A stretch of DNA of 64,000 nt from DATMGU01 sp035555315 (lineage in GTDB: Bacteria; Pseudomonadota; Alphaproteobacteria; ATCC43930; CGMCC-115725). The notes beneath the pieces were generated by a model. That model searched no databases, was not told the DNA's origin, and worked only from the letters and a program-made list of their open reading frames with translations. This document shows, in pieces, positions 37,543-47,327 of the stretch (position 1 is the stretch's first letter; each line of letters starts with the position of its first letter). Where the stretch lies: NCBI GenBank assembly GCA_035555315.1, contig DATMGU010000046.1:186001-250000 (forward strand). The letters run 5' to 3'. The position numbers and the translations under genes are program-made.

Positions 37543-38856
37543 CTAATTGCCAACCGCCGCCTCATCATCGTCCAGCCCGTAGAATTCGGCGTAGCTGATC
37601 CGTTCCGGACGCCTGGCATAGGTGGCACCGGACATCATCATGACGCAGAACAATGACAGGAGAGATGACTTGGTGGACAGCCCGACGGACGATGAAAGCC
37701 CCACTATCAGAACCATGGTGCAGACAAGGCTGACGAATGAATGCCGGCGGACGACACCACGCAAGAATAGGAAAAACACAATACAAAACGGGATAAACAG
37801 GAGGAGCCCGAATTTAAAGAACAGAGAGACCCACATGTTCTCGATGCCGTAAATTAACCCCATGAAACTCTGCATGTCGAAGCCGCGCGAGGGTGATGCG
37901 CCGATGATCTTTTCTTCCCAGGTCATCAGATTGATGATGTCGATACTGCCGATACGCGTGGAGGCGCTACCATTGTCGTCGGCGAAGCGCGAGAGGAAAC
38001 TCTCGCCCAACGAGGTGCCAAACGCCACATAGATGCCGAGCAACGGCCCCACGAACACCCCGGCGAAACCGAACAGGAAATTGCTTGATGAAATCCGCTG
38101 GCCCTGCGCCATGCGAAGGAGGCTATGACCGACCAGGGCCGCGAGGCCGATAAGCATCATGACGGTCGCGACGCGGCCTTGGAAGGCCAGTTGCGATGCC
38201 AGCATGACGAGGACGCAGAAGACCTTGACGATGAGGTTGCGAAGGTAAGCGAAGGCGATCAGCCCAGCGAACGCGGTGTTCAGGGCGTTGGACAGCGGAT
38301 GCCCGCCAAAGGCGGTCGACCGCACCTCGTCAAACGGGACGCCGTCGAGATATAGGGTGAATAGATGACGACCGGTGACGAGTTCGGCTAGGCCCGTGAG
38401 GCTATTGACCACATAGAATGCAATGGTAATTTTGAAGATAAGCTTCTGTTCTCGCTCGGACAGCAAAGGAAATAGGGTAACGTAAATGGCCGGTACAATG
38501 AACGAGAAGATATAATTGGTGAGCTGACCTTCTCCCTTGAGCAGCCCCTGAATCAGGGTGATTGCAATCATCACATACGCGAAAATCATAGCATGCGGAT
38601 TGAGGGCGGCTACTCGGTAGAATCTTTGCCGAAACAGGACCGAGAAAAAGGCGGCGAACAGAAAATAGGCGCAGGGGTGAAGCTTCGTCAGCGGGTTTCC
38701 TTGCGCGCTGCCGTAGGGAATGCCGAGATTTTCCAATATCTGGTCGGAGAGATACAGCAAGCATATCGAGATGATGAACATGTAGCGTTCAAACGGCGTG
38801 AACCCGCTTATCCGGCTGCGATCCACAGGCCTGGCATCATAGGTTGCTGACGACAT
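37543..38856 (-). CDS. Polysaccharide polymerase (Wzy / VpsF-like)
   Basis: 437-residue polytopic protein from the ATG at 38856 (MSSATYDARP); upstream in-frame codons look non-coding. There are about ten to twelve hydrophobic segments, a large loop around residues 205-235 (TGRHLFTLYLDGVPFDEVRS) and a second around 320-350 (SRFADDNGSASTRIGS). The arrangement and length match Wzy/VpsF-type proteins that polymerise flipped repeat units in the periplasm. The family is too variable for motif-level proof. Direction and spacing suggest co-transcription with the GT2 gene, and it is divergent from the flippase gene at 39127. Confidence 0.82.
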   Translation of the reverse strand: MSSATYDARPVDRSRISGFTPFERYMFIISICLLYLSDQILENLGIPYGSAQGNPLTKLHPCAYFLFAAFFSVLFRQRFYRVAALNPHAMIFAYVMIAITLIQGLLKGEGQLTNYIFSFIVPAIYVTLFPLLSEREQKLIFKITIAFYVVNSLTGLAELVTGRHLFTLYLDGVPFDEVRSTAFGGHPLSNALNTAFAGLIAFAYLRNLIVKVFCVLVMLASQLAFQGRVATVMMLIGLAALVGHSLLRMAQGQRISSSNFLFGFAGVFVGPLLGIYVAFGTSLGESFLSRFADDNGSASTRIGSIDIINLMTWEEKIIGASPSRGFDMQSFMGLIYGIENMWVSLFFKFGLLLFIPFCIVFFLFLRGVVRRHSFVSLVCTMVLIVGLSSSVGLSTKSSLLSLFCVMMMSGATYARRPERISYAEFYGLDDDEAAVGN

Positions 38857-39126
38857 CTCGTGCACTGCTCTCCAGCTTCGGTCGTTCGGAAGGCGGCCGG
38901 CCCGCCGGGTCGCTGCCGGAACCCGCGCCGCCAAAACCCATGACCACCATGCGTGTGGTGTCCACAATCGGACGAAGTGGTAGAACTTTTTCGGCGGATT
39001 CGCAACGCCGGTACGCCATGGACTCGTGACAAAGCCGGTCAAGCCGGGTACGCCTGCGCTGAATTCGTCCAGGAAACTCTGGCTTAGAAACTCTGGCTAA
39101 ATCGGCGGTGTGATGATTGATGCCTT

Positions 39127-40647
39127 GTGTTTGCACGCCTTGATCAGCGTGACGAAAGTCTTGCGCGCCCTCTTCCTCAGGGCGGCCTTGTCTTGAGTTC
39201 GAGGACGAGTGGCACGATCGGGGCCTTCTGGTCCGCGATCAGCAATGTTACGACCAACGCGCTGACCTTCGCCGTCACCACGGTGTTGGCACGGCTGTTG
39301 TCGCCGCAGGATTTCGGCATCGTCGGCATCGCAACGGTGTTCACCGCCTTCGCCCAAATCTTCCTGAGCGACACGGTCTCCGAGGCGCTTGCCCAGCGCA
39401 AAACGCTGGAGCCGGAGCATATCGGGGCGGCGTTCTGGAGCATGGCGCTGCTGGGTTTGGTGGGCACCACCCTGGGCATCATGATCGCCCCTCTCGCGGG
39501 CCGGATCTATGGCGAACCGGCCTTGGCGCCGATTCTTCAGGGCTTGTCGTTCCGTCTGGTGATGGATGCCCTGATGACGGTGCCGATCGGCCTGCTGATG
39601 CGCAAGCTGGACTTTCGCGCGCTGGCGCTTCGCTCCGCCCTCGCCAATATCCTGGGTGGCGCCGCGGGGATCAGCATCGCCGCCGGCGGCGGCGGGGCCT
39701 GGGCGCTGGTCGTCCAGCAACTCGTCAACGCCGCCGTCACCCTGGCGGTGCTGTTTTATTATGCCGACTGGCGGCCGTCTCTCAGCTTTTCTCCGCGCCA
39801 TCTCAAAGATCTCGCCGGTTATTCCTTTCATGTCGCGGCGTTCCGCGTCTGGGGTTTCATAACAGGCACCTTGGATCGGGTGTTGATCGCCGGGACGATG
39901 GATCCACGGACCTTGGGTTTCTACAGCCTGGCGTCGCGGACATCCCAGGTCTCCGCCGTGATGATCGGCGGCTCGGTCGGCTCGGTCGCCTTGCCGCTCT
40001 TCGCCGGCCAGCAGGATGATCCCAAGCGGCTATCCGCCAGCCTGATGCGCGCGGCCGATCTCATGACGATCATCGGTTTTCCGGCGTTCATCGGCTTTTC
40101 GGTGGTCAGTCCGGAACTGGTACCGGTCGTGTTCGGCGCCAAATGGGCGGAGGCCGTGCCGATCTTGCAAGTGATGGTGCTGGACGGTGCGCTCGGCTCG
40201 CTCACGGTCATCCAGGCGGCGGCCATTCGTGCTTGCGGGCGCTCGGACTGGTGGTCCTGGGTCATGCTCGCCCGCGCCATCGTCACGATCTGCGGCTTCG
40301 TCATCGCCTCGCAGATCGGCGTCGTCGCCGTGGCGGCGTGCGGCGTCATCTCGGCTTTCGTCGTTCTGCCCGTGCAGCTCTGGATGTTGCGTCGCCTGCT
40401 GCGGCTCGATCTCTGGGCGTATATGGCGCGCTGGCTCCCGCCGCTGGTCGGAAGCGGCTTGATGACCGCGGCCATCCTCCTGGTGCGTGGGATGTCGTGG
40501 ACCGCGGAATACCCGGTCTGGGTCGGTCTCATCGTCGAGATCCTGGTCGGCGCGTTGACCTATGCGGCTTCGATGGCGATAATCGCCTTCCCGCGATTGA
40601 TGCAGGTTCTCCAGATCGGCCTCGCTCTGCGTCGCCGGGCTTCGTAA
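39127..40647 (+). CDS. Oligosaccharide flippase (Wzx type, MATE/PST superfamily)
   Basis: 506-residue integral membrane protein with about 12-14 helices. The opening SGTIGAFWSAISNVTTNALTF and VLARLLSPQDFGIVGIATVF are classic for the Wzx/PST flippases (polysaccharide synthase family) that move undecaprenyl-diphosphate repeat units to the periplasmic side. The annotated start is a GTG at 39127; a TTG at 39193 is an alternative. It pairs functionally with the Wzy-like gene encoded divergently to its left. Confidence 0.92.
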   Translation: MFARLDQRDESLARPLPQGGLVLSSRTSGTIGAFWSAISNVTTNALTFAVTTVLARLLSPQDFGIVGIATVFTAFAQIFLSDTVSEALAQRKTLEPEHIGAAFWSMALLGLVGTTLGIMIAPLAGRIYGEPALAPILQGLSFRLVMDALMTVPIGLLMRKLDFRALALRSALANILGGAAGISIAAGGGGAWALVVQQLVNAAVTLAVLFYYADWRPSLSFSPRHLKDLAGYSFHVAAFRVWGFITGTLDRVLIAGTMDPRTLGFYSLASRTSQVSAVMIGGSVGSVALPLFAGQQDDPKRLSASLMRAADLMTIIGFPAFIGFSVVSPELVPVVFGAKWAEAVPILQVMVLDGALGSLTVIQAAAIRACGRSDWWSWVMLARAIVTICGFVIASQIGVVAVAACGVISAFVVLPVQLWMLRRLLRLDLWAYMARWLPPLVGSGLMTAAILLVRGMSWTAEYPVWVGLIVEILVGALTYAASMAIIAFPRLMQVLQIGLALRRRAS

Positions 40648-40905
40648 CGGCTTCGGGCGGCGAGGGGGCGCCAGACGAATCGAGTCCAAGTCTACGTCGA
40701 AGAGCCGCCTCGTGGGTCTTTGCCCGTTCTGAGGGCCTGCGCTTCGCATTTTCCAATTACATGAAATGCCAATTTGCGTTATAAAGCGCCGGCTACGATT
40801 TGTTGTGGCGAGGTCCGCGGTTTGTTAATTAAGCTCATTGGAAATTCTTGACGTTTGGCGTCGGCGCACGCATTGTGCAGTGCACTAATCGAAAAGAGGT
40901 TCGTG

Positions 40906-41406
40906 ATGAATATATTTTATAGATTTTGCGCTGTTTGCGCTCTTATTGTCGGTTTGACGCAGGGTGCCGCGGCGGCGACTTTGCCGACCGAAATCGCGAC
41001 GCAGGTGAATACCCTGGCCGCGAGCGGCGACGTCGCCGGTATCGCCGCGCTGGCGGCGGCGAATCCTAGCTTGGCGATCGACATCGCGACGCTGGCGGCG
41101 ACCGACCGGGCCGATCTGGCCGCCTTGATCGCGGGAGCCATCGCCGCGGCCGATCCCGCGGATGCCGCAGCGATCGCTCTGGCTGTTTTGGCGGCGCTCC
41201 CCGCCGATCAGCGCGACGCGGCCGGCCCCATTATTGCCGCCGCTGTGATCCAGGCCGTGCCGGGTTCCGAGGCCACCTTGACCGCGGCTGGTTTCTCGCC
41301 GGCGGCAAACCTCAACTCGACCTTGGCGGCGCAATTGACGGCGATTCTCGCGACCGGCTTCACGCCGCCGTCGGAGAATTCTCGGCAGGTCGGAAGCCCT
41401 GCCTGA
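40906..41406 (+). CDS. Small secreted Ala-rich protein of unknown function
   Basis: 166-residue protein from the ATG at 40906, shortly after AGAGG. A Sec signal peptide (about 1-24, CALIVGLTQGAAAA) precedes an extremely Ala-rich, predicted helical body with short repeated patterns (IAALAAANP, IATLAATDR, IALAVLAALP), then a polar tail. No cysteine is present in the mature part. I do not recognise a family. It lies directly before the outer-membrane barrel and Wza genes, in the same direction, so an envelope or matrix role is likely by context only. Confidence 0.75.
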   Translation: MNIFYRFCAVCALIVGLTQGAAAATLPTEIATQVNTLAASGDVAGIAALAAANPSLAIDIATLAATDRADLAALIAGAIAAADPADAAAIALAVLAALPADQRDAAGPIIAAAVIQAVPGSEATLTAAGFSPAANLNSTLAAQLTAILATGFTPPSENSRQVGSPA

Positions 41407-41510
41407 CCGTTCCGGTATCGTGATCGTTATTCGTGAGCACGTTCACCCAATGAACTGATTGCCTTTGGTGTCAGTTCGTATTACGGGCAAAAGTAATAAT
41501 TGAGGTGTTG

Positions 41511-42845
41511 ATGTTCAAGAAACTCGGACGCCAAGCCCGTATAACGAGGCTTCGTGCGTTGGGCGGTGCCGCTGTTGCGCACGCCGCCGTGTTAACCATG
41601 TTTGGCGGTGCAGCGGTTGCACAGTCGGTGCAGAGCGCCGCGCCAATCCCCGTCGAAAATCTCAGCGCGCCAGGCGCGGAGGACCGGCTGAGCGTGTCTC
41701 AGCGCCCCCGTCCGGACTACGACGAGCTCGGTGCCAGGGTCGGCGGCTTCATCATCAAGCCGGCGATGGATCTCAGCGAAATGCTGGATACGAATATTTT
41801 CGCGACTAAGGCGCCGCAGCAGAGTGATTTCGTCACCGACATCATGCCTGGCGTGGATGTCGTCTCGGATTTCTCGCGGCATTCCCTGTCGCTTCAGGCG
41901 TCGGGCGATATCCGGCGCTTCGCCAGAAGCCAGGCGGAAGATGTCGAGAATTTCGTAACGGCCGCGAACGGCCGGTATGACATCTCGGACTCCAACTTCA
42001 TCCTGCTTGGCGGCGGTTTTCAGCAACAGCATGAAGACCGCGGTTCGCCTGATGCCGTCAACGGCATCAATCCGACCCAGTACCACGTCGCGAACGGGAC
42101 GTTCGGGTATAATTACACGCCCTACCGGGTCGGTTTCACGCTGGATAGCTCGGTTACGCATTACAGCTTCGACAATGTCCCGACCTCCAGCGGCACGGTC
42201 ATCAACCAAACCGGACGTGACCGTACCGAATACGGGGTTACCCCGCGTCTGTCGTATGAAATAATCCCTGCTTATCGGGCGTTCATCCAGAGCACCTACA
42301 ATCAACGGGATTACGACCACAAGTTCGACGCGAGCGGTTTTCAGAGAAGCTCGCACGGCTATTCCTTCGCGCTTGGCACTGGTTATGAAATCAGTCGGAT
42401 CATCAATGGCGAGGTCTATGTCGGTTATCAAAACCAGAGCTACGATGACTCTCGCCTGAAGGATAATGGCGGCGTGATCTTCGGTGGAAATCTGCTGTGG
42501 AATCCCACGCAGCTGACATCGGTGAAACTCAATATCGCCCGCACGATCGAAGAGACGACGCTGACCGGTGCCTCCGGTTATTTCCAGACGGTTTTGGCGG
42601 TCACTGGCGAGCATGAGTTGCTGCGTAATCTGCTGCTGTCGGTTACCCCAGCCTATGTCCGCAGCGAATATCAGGGTATTTCCCGCACCGACGATTATTT
42701 TCAGGTCAGCGCCGGAATGAAATACCTGGTGAACCATCGTCTTTCGTTGGGCGCTCAGGCGAGTTACCGGATGCGGTCGACGACCATCTCCGCATCCGAT
42801 TATGATCGTGAGCAATACACCGTCAGCGGGCGGCTGCAGTTCTAA
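41511..42845 (+). CDS. Outer-membrane beta-barrel protein of the EPS export machinery (BBP2_2-like)
   Basis: 444-residue protein from the ATG at 41511, five bases after GAGG. It has a long signal sequence (about 1-38, ending GGAAVAQS), a short linker (RPRPDYDELGARVGGF) and then alternating beta strands rich in Tyr/Phe to the end, terminating in the Phe of GRLQF, as in outer-membrane barrels. The pattern fits the putative beta-barrel porin 2 family (PF10082), often found in EPS loci near Wza, including VpsM-type proteins. It may form or assist the outer-membrane exit pore for a short Wza lacking its own barrel. Confidence 0.87.
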   Translation: MFKKLGRQARITRLRALGGAAVAHAAVLTMFGGAAVAQSVQSAAPIPVENLSAPGAEDRLSVSQRPRPDYDELGARVGGFIIKPAMDLSEMLDTNIFATKAPQQSDFVTDIMPGVDVVSDFSRHSLSLQASGDIRRFARSQAEDVENFVTAANGRYDISDSNFILLGGGFQQQHEDRGSPDAVNGINPTQYHVANGTFGYNYTPYRVGFTLDSSVTHYSFDNVPTSSGTVINQTGRDRTEYGVTPRLSYEIIPAYRAFIQSTYNQRDYDHKFDASGFQRSSHGYSFALGTGYEISRIINGEVYVGYQNQSYDDSRLKDNGGVIFGGNLLWNPTQLTSVKLNIARTIEETTLTGASGYFQTVLAVTGEHELLRNLLLSVTPAYVRSEYQGISRTDDYFQVSAGMKYLVNHRLSLGAQASYRMRSTTISASDYDREQYTVSGRLQF

Positions 42846-42884
42846 CGCGGTCCGGCTCGGCTGCGCGAGAGCGAGATATTACAC

Positions 42885-43433
42885 ATGCTGACTAGGGTAG
42901 TGTTGATTTGCGCCACGCTTGTGGCGTTGGTGTTTGGGCTGATTGGTCCGGCGGGGGCAGCAGGTGATTCGGGCGATCCGTACAAGCTCTCCGCGGGCGA
43001 CCGGATCCGCGTCACGGTATACGGGGAACCGGATCTATCCGGTGAATTCGATGTAAGCGATCAGGGCTATGTGGGGTTTCCTTTGATCGGCCAGATCGTG
43101 GTCCAAGGGCTAACCCCGACGGCCGTCGAAAAAATCCTTATCGACAAGCTCGGTAAGGATTACCTGGTCAATCCCAGGGTAAATGTGCAGGTCGTGAATT
43201 ATCGCCCGCTCTATATCATTGGAGAGGTCAAGACCCCTGGTCAGTATCCCTATATCAGTGGATTGCGTATGGTGAATGCCATAGCTCTGGCGGGCGGCTA
43301 TACCCCTCGAGCGAGAAAGTCGCCGCTCTACGTGAAACATGCCGATGACGCTACGGGAACCGAACATGAGGTCTCCGAGGACACCGTCGTTTTACCGGGT
43401 GATGTCATTCGGGTGGCCGAACGCTTCTTTTAG
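42885..43433 (+). CDS. Polysaccharide export protein (Wza/GumB type, short)
   Basis: 182-residue periplasmic or outer-membrane export protein. After a signal peptide (about 1-26) comes the poly-export domain (YKLSAGDRIRVTVYGEPDLSGEFDV...GFPLIGQIVVQGLT) and an SLBB domain (YIIGEVKTPGQYPYISGLRMVNAIALAGGY). It lacks a lipobox Cys and the C-terminal helix of full-length Wza (about 380 residues in E. coli), as is usual in alphaproteobacterial GumB/ExoF-like proteins. It lies 39 bases after the barrel gene, and both probably form an export unit with the Wzc-like kinase. Confidence 0.95.
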   Translation: MLTRVVLICATLVALVFGLIGPAGAAGDSGDPYKLSAGDRIRVTVYGEPDLSGEFDVSDQGYVGFPLIGQIVVQGLTPTAVEKILIDKLGKDYLVNPRVNVQVVNYRPLYIIGEVKTPGQYPYISGLRMVNAIALAGGYTPRARKSPLYVKHADDATGTEHEVSEDTVVLPGDVIRVAERFF

Positions 43434-43468
43434 GGGAGCGGTGTCGGGTGATGCCCTGGTGGATCATA

Positions 43469-43498
43469 TCATCCGGCCGTTCGCGTGAGGCCGGATGA
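43469..43498 (+). terminator. Perfect inverted repeat after the export gene
   Basis: TCATCCGGCC (43469-43478) and GGCCGGATGA (43489-43498) form a 10-bp stem with a 10-base loop, 35 bases after the wza-like stop. It has no T tract. It may terminate or attenuate transcription before the WecG/TagA gene. Confidence 0.45.
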
Positions 43499-43645
43499 GT
43501 TCCGCTGGATGCGGACCCCCAAATTTTGGTATGAAGTTCGCACTGTCGGAACATCGCAGCCGGTATCCAAGCCGCCTGACTTCCCGGCGGGGATAGCCCC
43601 GCCGTCGTCCAAGACGACCGGTGTGTTTTTACCGATAGCGAGGGG

Positions 43646-44455
43646 TTGGCTATAACCGTCGTGAAACCTGTGACCACTCCACCGCGGCACACCATCCTCG
43701 GTGTCGATATCAGCACCGGTACCCAATCCCAGGCGATCGAGACGATCATGGGATGGTGCCGCGACGGCCGCAAAGAAATCGTCGTCACACCGAATCTCGA
43801 CCATGTCATGAAACTGGAGGCTTCGGAACCGTTTCGAGCCGCCTATAGCAAGGCCGAACTTGTGCTGGCTGATGGCTGGCCGTTGGTCATGATGGGAAAG
43901 TTGCTCGGCCGACCGATATCGCGCATTACCGGCTCCGACCTCATCCACCCGCTTTGCGCCGCGGCGGCTGCGAACGGTCATTCCATCTTCTTGTTTGGCA
44001 CGACTTTCGACGCGTTGCAGAAATCCGCGCAGGTGCTGACCAGTCACTCCCCGACCCTCAAGATCGCCGGTATCTACTCGCCGCCACGCGGCTTCGACCA
44101 GGATAGTGCCGAGACTGCGACCATCGTCGAGATGATCAATTCGGTCGAACCCGCCATCATCCTCGTAGCGCTGGGGGCGCCCCGCCAGGAGATTTGGGCG
44201 GCCGACATGCGTGACCGTTTGGCGTGCAACGCGCTGGTCTGTATCGGCGGGGGGCTGGATTTCATCAGCGGCCGCGTACAGCGGGCGCCAAAGCTCTGGC
44301 AAAAGCTGGGCATGGAGTGGCTGTGGCGGGTGGTTTGCGAACCGCGTCGCTTGGCGTGGCGGTATCTCAGCATCCTGATCTACGTCCCGGTGATCATGAT
44401 CCGACAGGCGCTCGGCAAACATCAGCGACGACTGACGCCGAGCCGGTTGGGATGA
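43646..44455 (+). CDS. WecG/TagA/CpsF family glycosyltransferase (GT26)
   Basis: 269 residues from a TTG at 43646 (a GTG at 43661 is an alternative). The GT26 signature is complete: VTPNLDHVMKLEASEPFRAA, LADGWPLVMMGKLLG, VALGAPRQEIW and GGGLDFISGRVQRAPKLWQK followed by GMEWLWRV. These enzymes add a sugar, often ManNAcA, GlcA or Glc, to a lipid-linked monosaccharide early in repeat assembly. Its presence implies an initiating phosphoglycosyltransferase, which is not in this window. The C-terminal hydrophobic/basic tail fits peripheral membrane binding. Confidence 0.95.
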   Translation: MAITVVKPVTTPPRHTILGVDISTGTQSQAIETIMGWCRDGRKEIVVTPNLDHVMKLEASEPFRAAYSKAELVLADGWPLVMMGKLLGRPISRITGSDLIHPLCAAAAANGHSIFLFGTTFDALQKSAQVLTSHSPTLKIAGIYSPPRGFDQDSAETATIVEMINSVEPAIILVALGAPRQEIWAADMRDRLACNALVCIGGGLDFISGRVQRAPKLWQKLGMEWLWRVVCEPRRLAWRYLSILIYVPVIMIRQALGKHQRRLTPSRLG

Positions 44456-44563
44456 TGCCCGCCCGGTGCTTCGAGCTGGTTCGCAGGGGATATATTTGGC
44501 CCCAGGGAGATATTCGGTCGAAATCGTTAGGTGCCGTGGCCACCTTGCTCCCGCGGCTTCTCC

Positions 44564-46045
44564 ATGATTGATGTCGATGATCCGGAGCCCAGGGCTTCGA
44601 GGCCCGGGGGCCTTCGATTACCGCCATCGGCTCGCTCCGGACCGTCGCGGAACGATCCTAGCGGGCGGCGCAACGCCAGGCCGGTATCGATGATAGCGAC
44701 CCGTATCGCGCAGGTCCTGGCGGTGGCGCTGATTGCCCTGGCGCCGTTGCCGTTCGGCAGCAACCGTCCATGGGCATGGTCCAGCCTTGGCGTCTTGGCG
44801 GCTATTCTGCTGCTTCTGGTTCACCTCACCCACATGCCGGTGAACCGGGAACATCCTCCTTCACGGTTGTTGACGATCGCCGCGGGTTTGTTCGGTCTCG
44901 TACTCATCTGGGCGGGGGTGCAAATCCTGCCGCTGACCCCGGAGGATCTGCATCATCCCTTCTGGGCCGACGCGGCGGCGACCCTATCCGAACCGTTACG
45001 CGGGACAATCAGTATCTCTCCTTGGCGAACGGTGCTGGGGATCTATCGCTTCGTCACCTACGCCGCGGTTTTCTGGTCGATGTATAAGCTGGCGAGCGAC
45101 AGCCGAACGGCCCGGCTGCTGGTCAATGCCGTGGTGATAAGCGGTGCCGTTTATGCCGCCTATGGTTTCATCGCCTTCGTCAGCGGTAGTCAGACCATCC
45201 TATGGTTCGAGAAATGGGCCTATCAGGATGATTTGACGAGCGTATTCGTTAACCGCAATTCCTATGCGACCTACAATGGATTGTGCCTCACGGCCGCGGT
45301 CGGCATGTTGATCGTCAAGGTGTTCGGCAAACTGGATCTGTATCAGAGCGCCAAGGGTGTGGCCGCCGGCGTGCTGGAGATCGCAACGCGCGAGGCCGCG
45401 CCGCTTGTCGTCGCCGTCTGCTTGATGATGGCGACGCTGCTGCTGTCCCATTCCCGCATGGGCCTGGTTGCCACGATGGGCGGCTTGGCCGCTATGGTGG
45501 TCAGTGTCGCCCTGGCGCGGAGCGTTCCAGTGCCTCGACGCTGGCCGCTGGTGATCGTCATCGGGGTGGCGCTATGCGCCGTCGTGCTGGTCGCCGGCGG
45601 CGATACCCTTGATCGCCTAACGCCCGATATCGTCGCGAATGACGAGCGCGGGGAGATTTATCGCCTGACCTTGCAGGGCATCGCCGATCAGCCTTGGCTG
45701 GGTACCGGATTGGGGTCGTTCGGCGATGTATTCGGCTTCTATCGGACGCCGCTCGTGGGCGAATCCATCGATTTCGCCCATAACAGTTACCTGGAGAACG
45801 CCTTCGAACTGGGTATTCCGAGTGCCGCTTGCTTGATTCTGGCCTTGTTGCTCGTCTGGCTGGTGTGCGTGCGCGGCATGGTCATGCGGCGACGCGATGG
45901 GATTTACCCATGCATTGGGGTGGCCGCGACGGTTCTGGTGGGCTTGCATAGCATGACCGATTTCAGTTTGCAGATACCGGCCGTTACCGTGACCTATCTC
46001 AGCTTGTTGGCGGTGGGTGCGGCGCAGTCGCGCCGGCAGGGATAA
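44564..46045 (+). CDS. O-antigen ligase / polymerase family membrane protein
   Basis: 493 residues from the ATG at 44564; the ATG at 44690 (MIATRIAQVL) would remove a disordered polar N-terminus and is equally possible. About ten to twelve helices and a long periplasmic loop with FVNRNSYATYNGL and FAHNSYLENAFELGIPS are typical of the Wzy_C/WaaL family. It is the second polymerase/ligase-type protein of the locus after the VpsF-like one, so it may link or polymerise a different polymer. Its last 47 bases overlap the 3' end of the opposite GT4 gene. Confidence 0.88.
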   Translation: MIDVDDPEPRASRPGGLRLPPSARSGPSRNDPSGRRNARPVSMIATRIAQVLAVALIALAPLPFGSNRPWAWSSLGVLAAILLLLVHLTHMPVNREHPPSRLLTIAAGLFGLVLIWAGVQILPLTPEDLHHPFWADAAATLSEPLRGTISISPWRTVLGIYRFVTYAAVFWSMYKLASDSRTARLLVNAVVISGAVYAAYGFIAFVSGSQTILWFEKWAYQDDLTSVFVNRNSYATYNGLCLTAAVGMLIVKVFGKLDLYQSAKGVAAGVLEIATREAAPLVVAVCLMMATLLLSHSRMGLVATMGGLAAMVVSVALARSVPVPRRWPLVIVIGVALCAVVLVAGGDTLDRLTPDIVANDERGEIYRLTLQGIADQPWLGTGLGSFGDVFGFYRTPLVGESIDFAHNSYLENAFELGIPSAACLILALLLVWLVCVRGMVMRRRDGIYPCIGVAATVLVGLHSMTDFSLQIPAVTVTYLSLLAVGAAQSRRQG

Positions 46046-47258
46046 ACGCCGCCGCCTCGTAAACGGCTAAGGCGTCGTTGACCGCGACGTCCCATCCCGA
46101 ACGCTCGCGCCGAGCTAGCGCCGCCTCGCTGAAACGGGTCAGCAGCCCGTCATCGGTCAGCAAACGATGCAGGTTGCGCGCGAAGCCATCGACATCGCCA
46201 TAGGGCGATAACAGCCCATCGACCTCGTGCTGGACGACGTCCGGGATTCCGCCGGCCTCGGTGGAAACGACGGGGAGCCCGGCCGCCAGCGCCTCGCACA
46301 GGGCAATCCCCTGGGATTCCTCTTCCGAATGCAGCGCCATGATGCGCGCGCCGGCGATCGCCTCGAGTAGGTCCTGTCGCCCGGCATCGGTATGTACCTG
46401 CACCGCGTGGTCGAGCCCGAACTGATGCACAAGATCGCGCAGACCTGCCGTGTAGTCGGGATCGATTTCCGCGCCAAAGATTGTCAGGCGACACTCCGGT
46501 AGCCCGTCGACCGCCTTGGCAAAGGCACGGATGAGGTGATGATGCCCCTTACGGGGATGCATTACGCCGATCGACACGATGGCATGGGAGCGATGACGAT
46601 CCAGCGTCATCGCCGCAGCCAGTTCGTCGAGAAACACACCCTGGGCAATGGTATGGATCCGTGCGGAAAACGCCGGACCGATGGCGCGGGCAACATAGGG
46701 CGTGTCGACGATCATCTGCTTCGCCGACCGCATCGCCAGCCGCTCGAAGGCGCTATAGATCCAGCGCTGTAGGCGACGCTTGAGGCTCGGTGCCCGGATG
46801 TATGCATCCGCCAATTCCTTGACCAGCAAGCCGTGGACCGTCAGCACCCACGGCTTGCGGCGCAGCGTCAGATAAACGCCCAGCAACGCCGCGAGCGGAC
46901 CGGTGCCGTGCAGATGCACGACATCCGGCGCGTAGCGCTCGAGTGCCGCGATCAGACCGGGTAGACGAAGGGGTGCTGCGATTTCGCGGCCGGCCGGATA
47001 GGTCAGGAACCGTACGCGCGAGCCGGAATGACCGGGCAGGGCGCTCTCCCCCTTGGTATGGCCGAGCGACCACACCCGGATTTCGCAATCCGGCCGAAGC
47101 GCGCCCAATGTCCGCGTCAATCCCAGCACCGATGCCTCGATGCCGCCGCGTGGCCGGCCGGGGTCCGCCGGATAATGGCCGATGATCGCGACGCGTCGCA
47201 GTCGTCGTGTCGCCTCAGCCTGGATGGTTGAGGCAGGGGTGGTGCCGCTCAACGACAC
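45999..47258 (-). CDS. Glycosyltransferase family 4 (EPS assembly)
   Basis: 419-residue GT-B transferase with RVAIIGHYPADPGRPRGGIEA (N-terminal glycine loop), VVHLHGTGPLA, SIGVMHPRKGHHHLI and the EX7E donor motif ESQGIALCEALAAGLPVVST. The ATG at 47258 begins a polar leader (MSLSGTTPAS) common in such proteins. The 3' end overlaps the ligase-type gene on the other strand. It probably adds one sugar of the repeat unit; the sugar cannot be inferred. Confidence 0.93.
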   Translation of the reverse strand: MSLSGTTPASTIQAEATRRLRRVAIIGHYPADPGRPRGGIEASVLGLTRTLGALRPDCEIRVWSLGHTKGESALPGHSGSRVRFLTYPAGREIAAPLRLPGLIAALERYAPDVVHLHGTGPLAALLGVYLTLRRKPWVLTVHGLLVKELADAYIRAPSLKRRLQRWIYSAFERLAMRSAKQMIVDTPYVARAIGPAFSARIHTIAQGVFLDELAAAMTLDRHRSHAIVSIGVMHPRKGHHHLIRAFAKAVDGLPECRLTIFGAEIDPDYTAGLRDLVHQFGLDHAVQVHTDAGRQDLLEAIAGARIMALHSEEESQGIALCEALAAGLPVVSTEAGGIPDVVQHEVDGLLSPYGDVDGFARNLHRLLTDDGLLTRFSEAALARRERSGWDVAVNDALAVYEAAAFIPAGATAPHPPPTS

Positions 47259-47327
47259 AAATCATCCGCTCGGTGAAATGGTGGTATCGACGCGACGAGC
47301 GCGGTCCGGCTTCCAAGACGATCTCGG

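Noticed and set aside
41592..42815. 407-codon reverse frame antisense to the outer-membrane barrel gene
   Set aside because: The forward frame has a signal peptide, alternating beta strands and a terminal Phe; the reverse frame has no motif.
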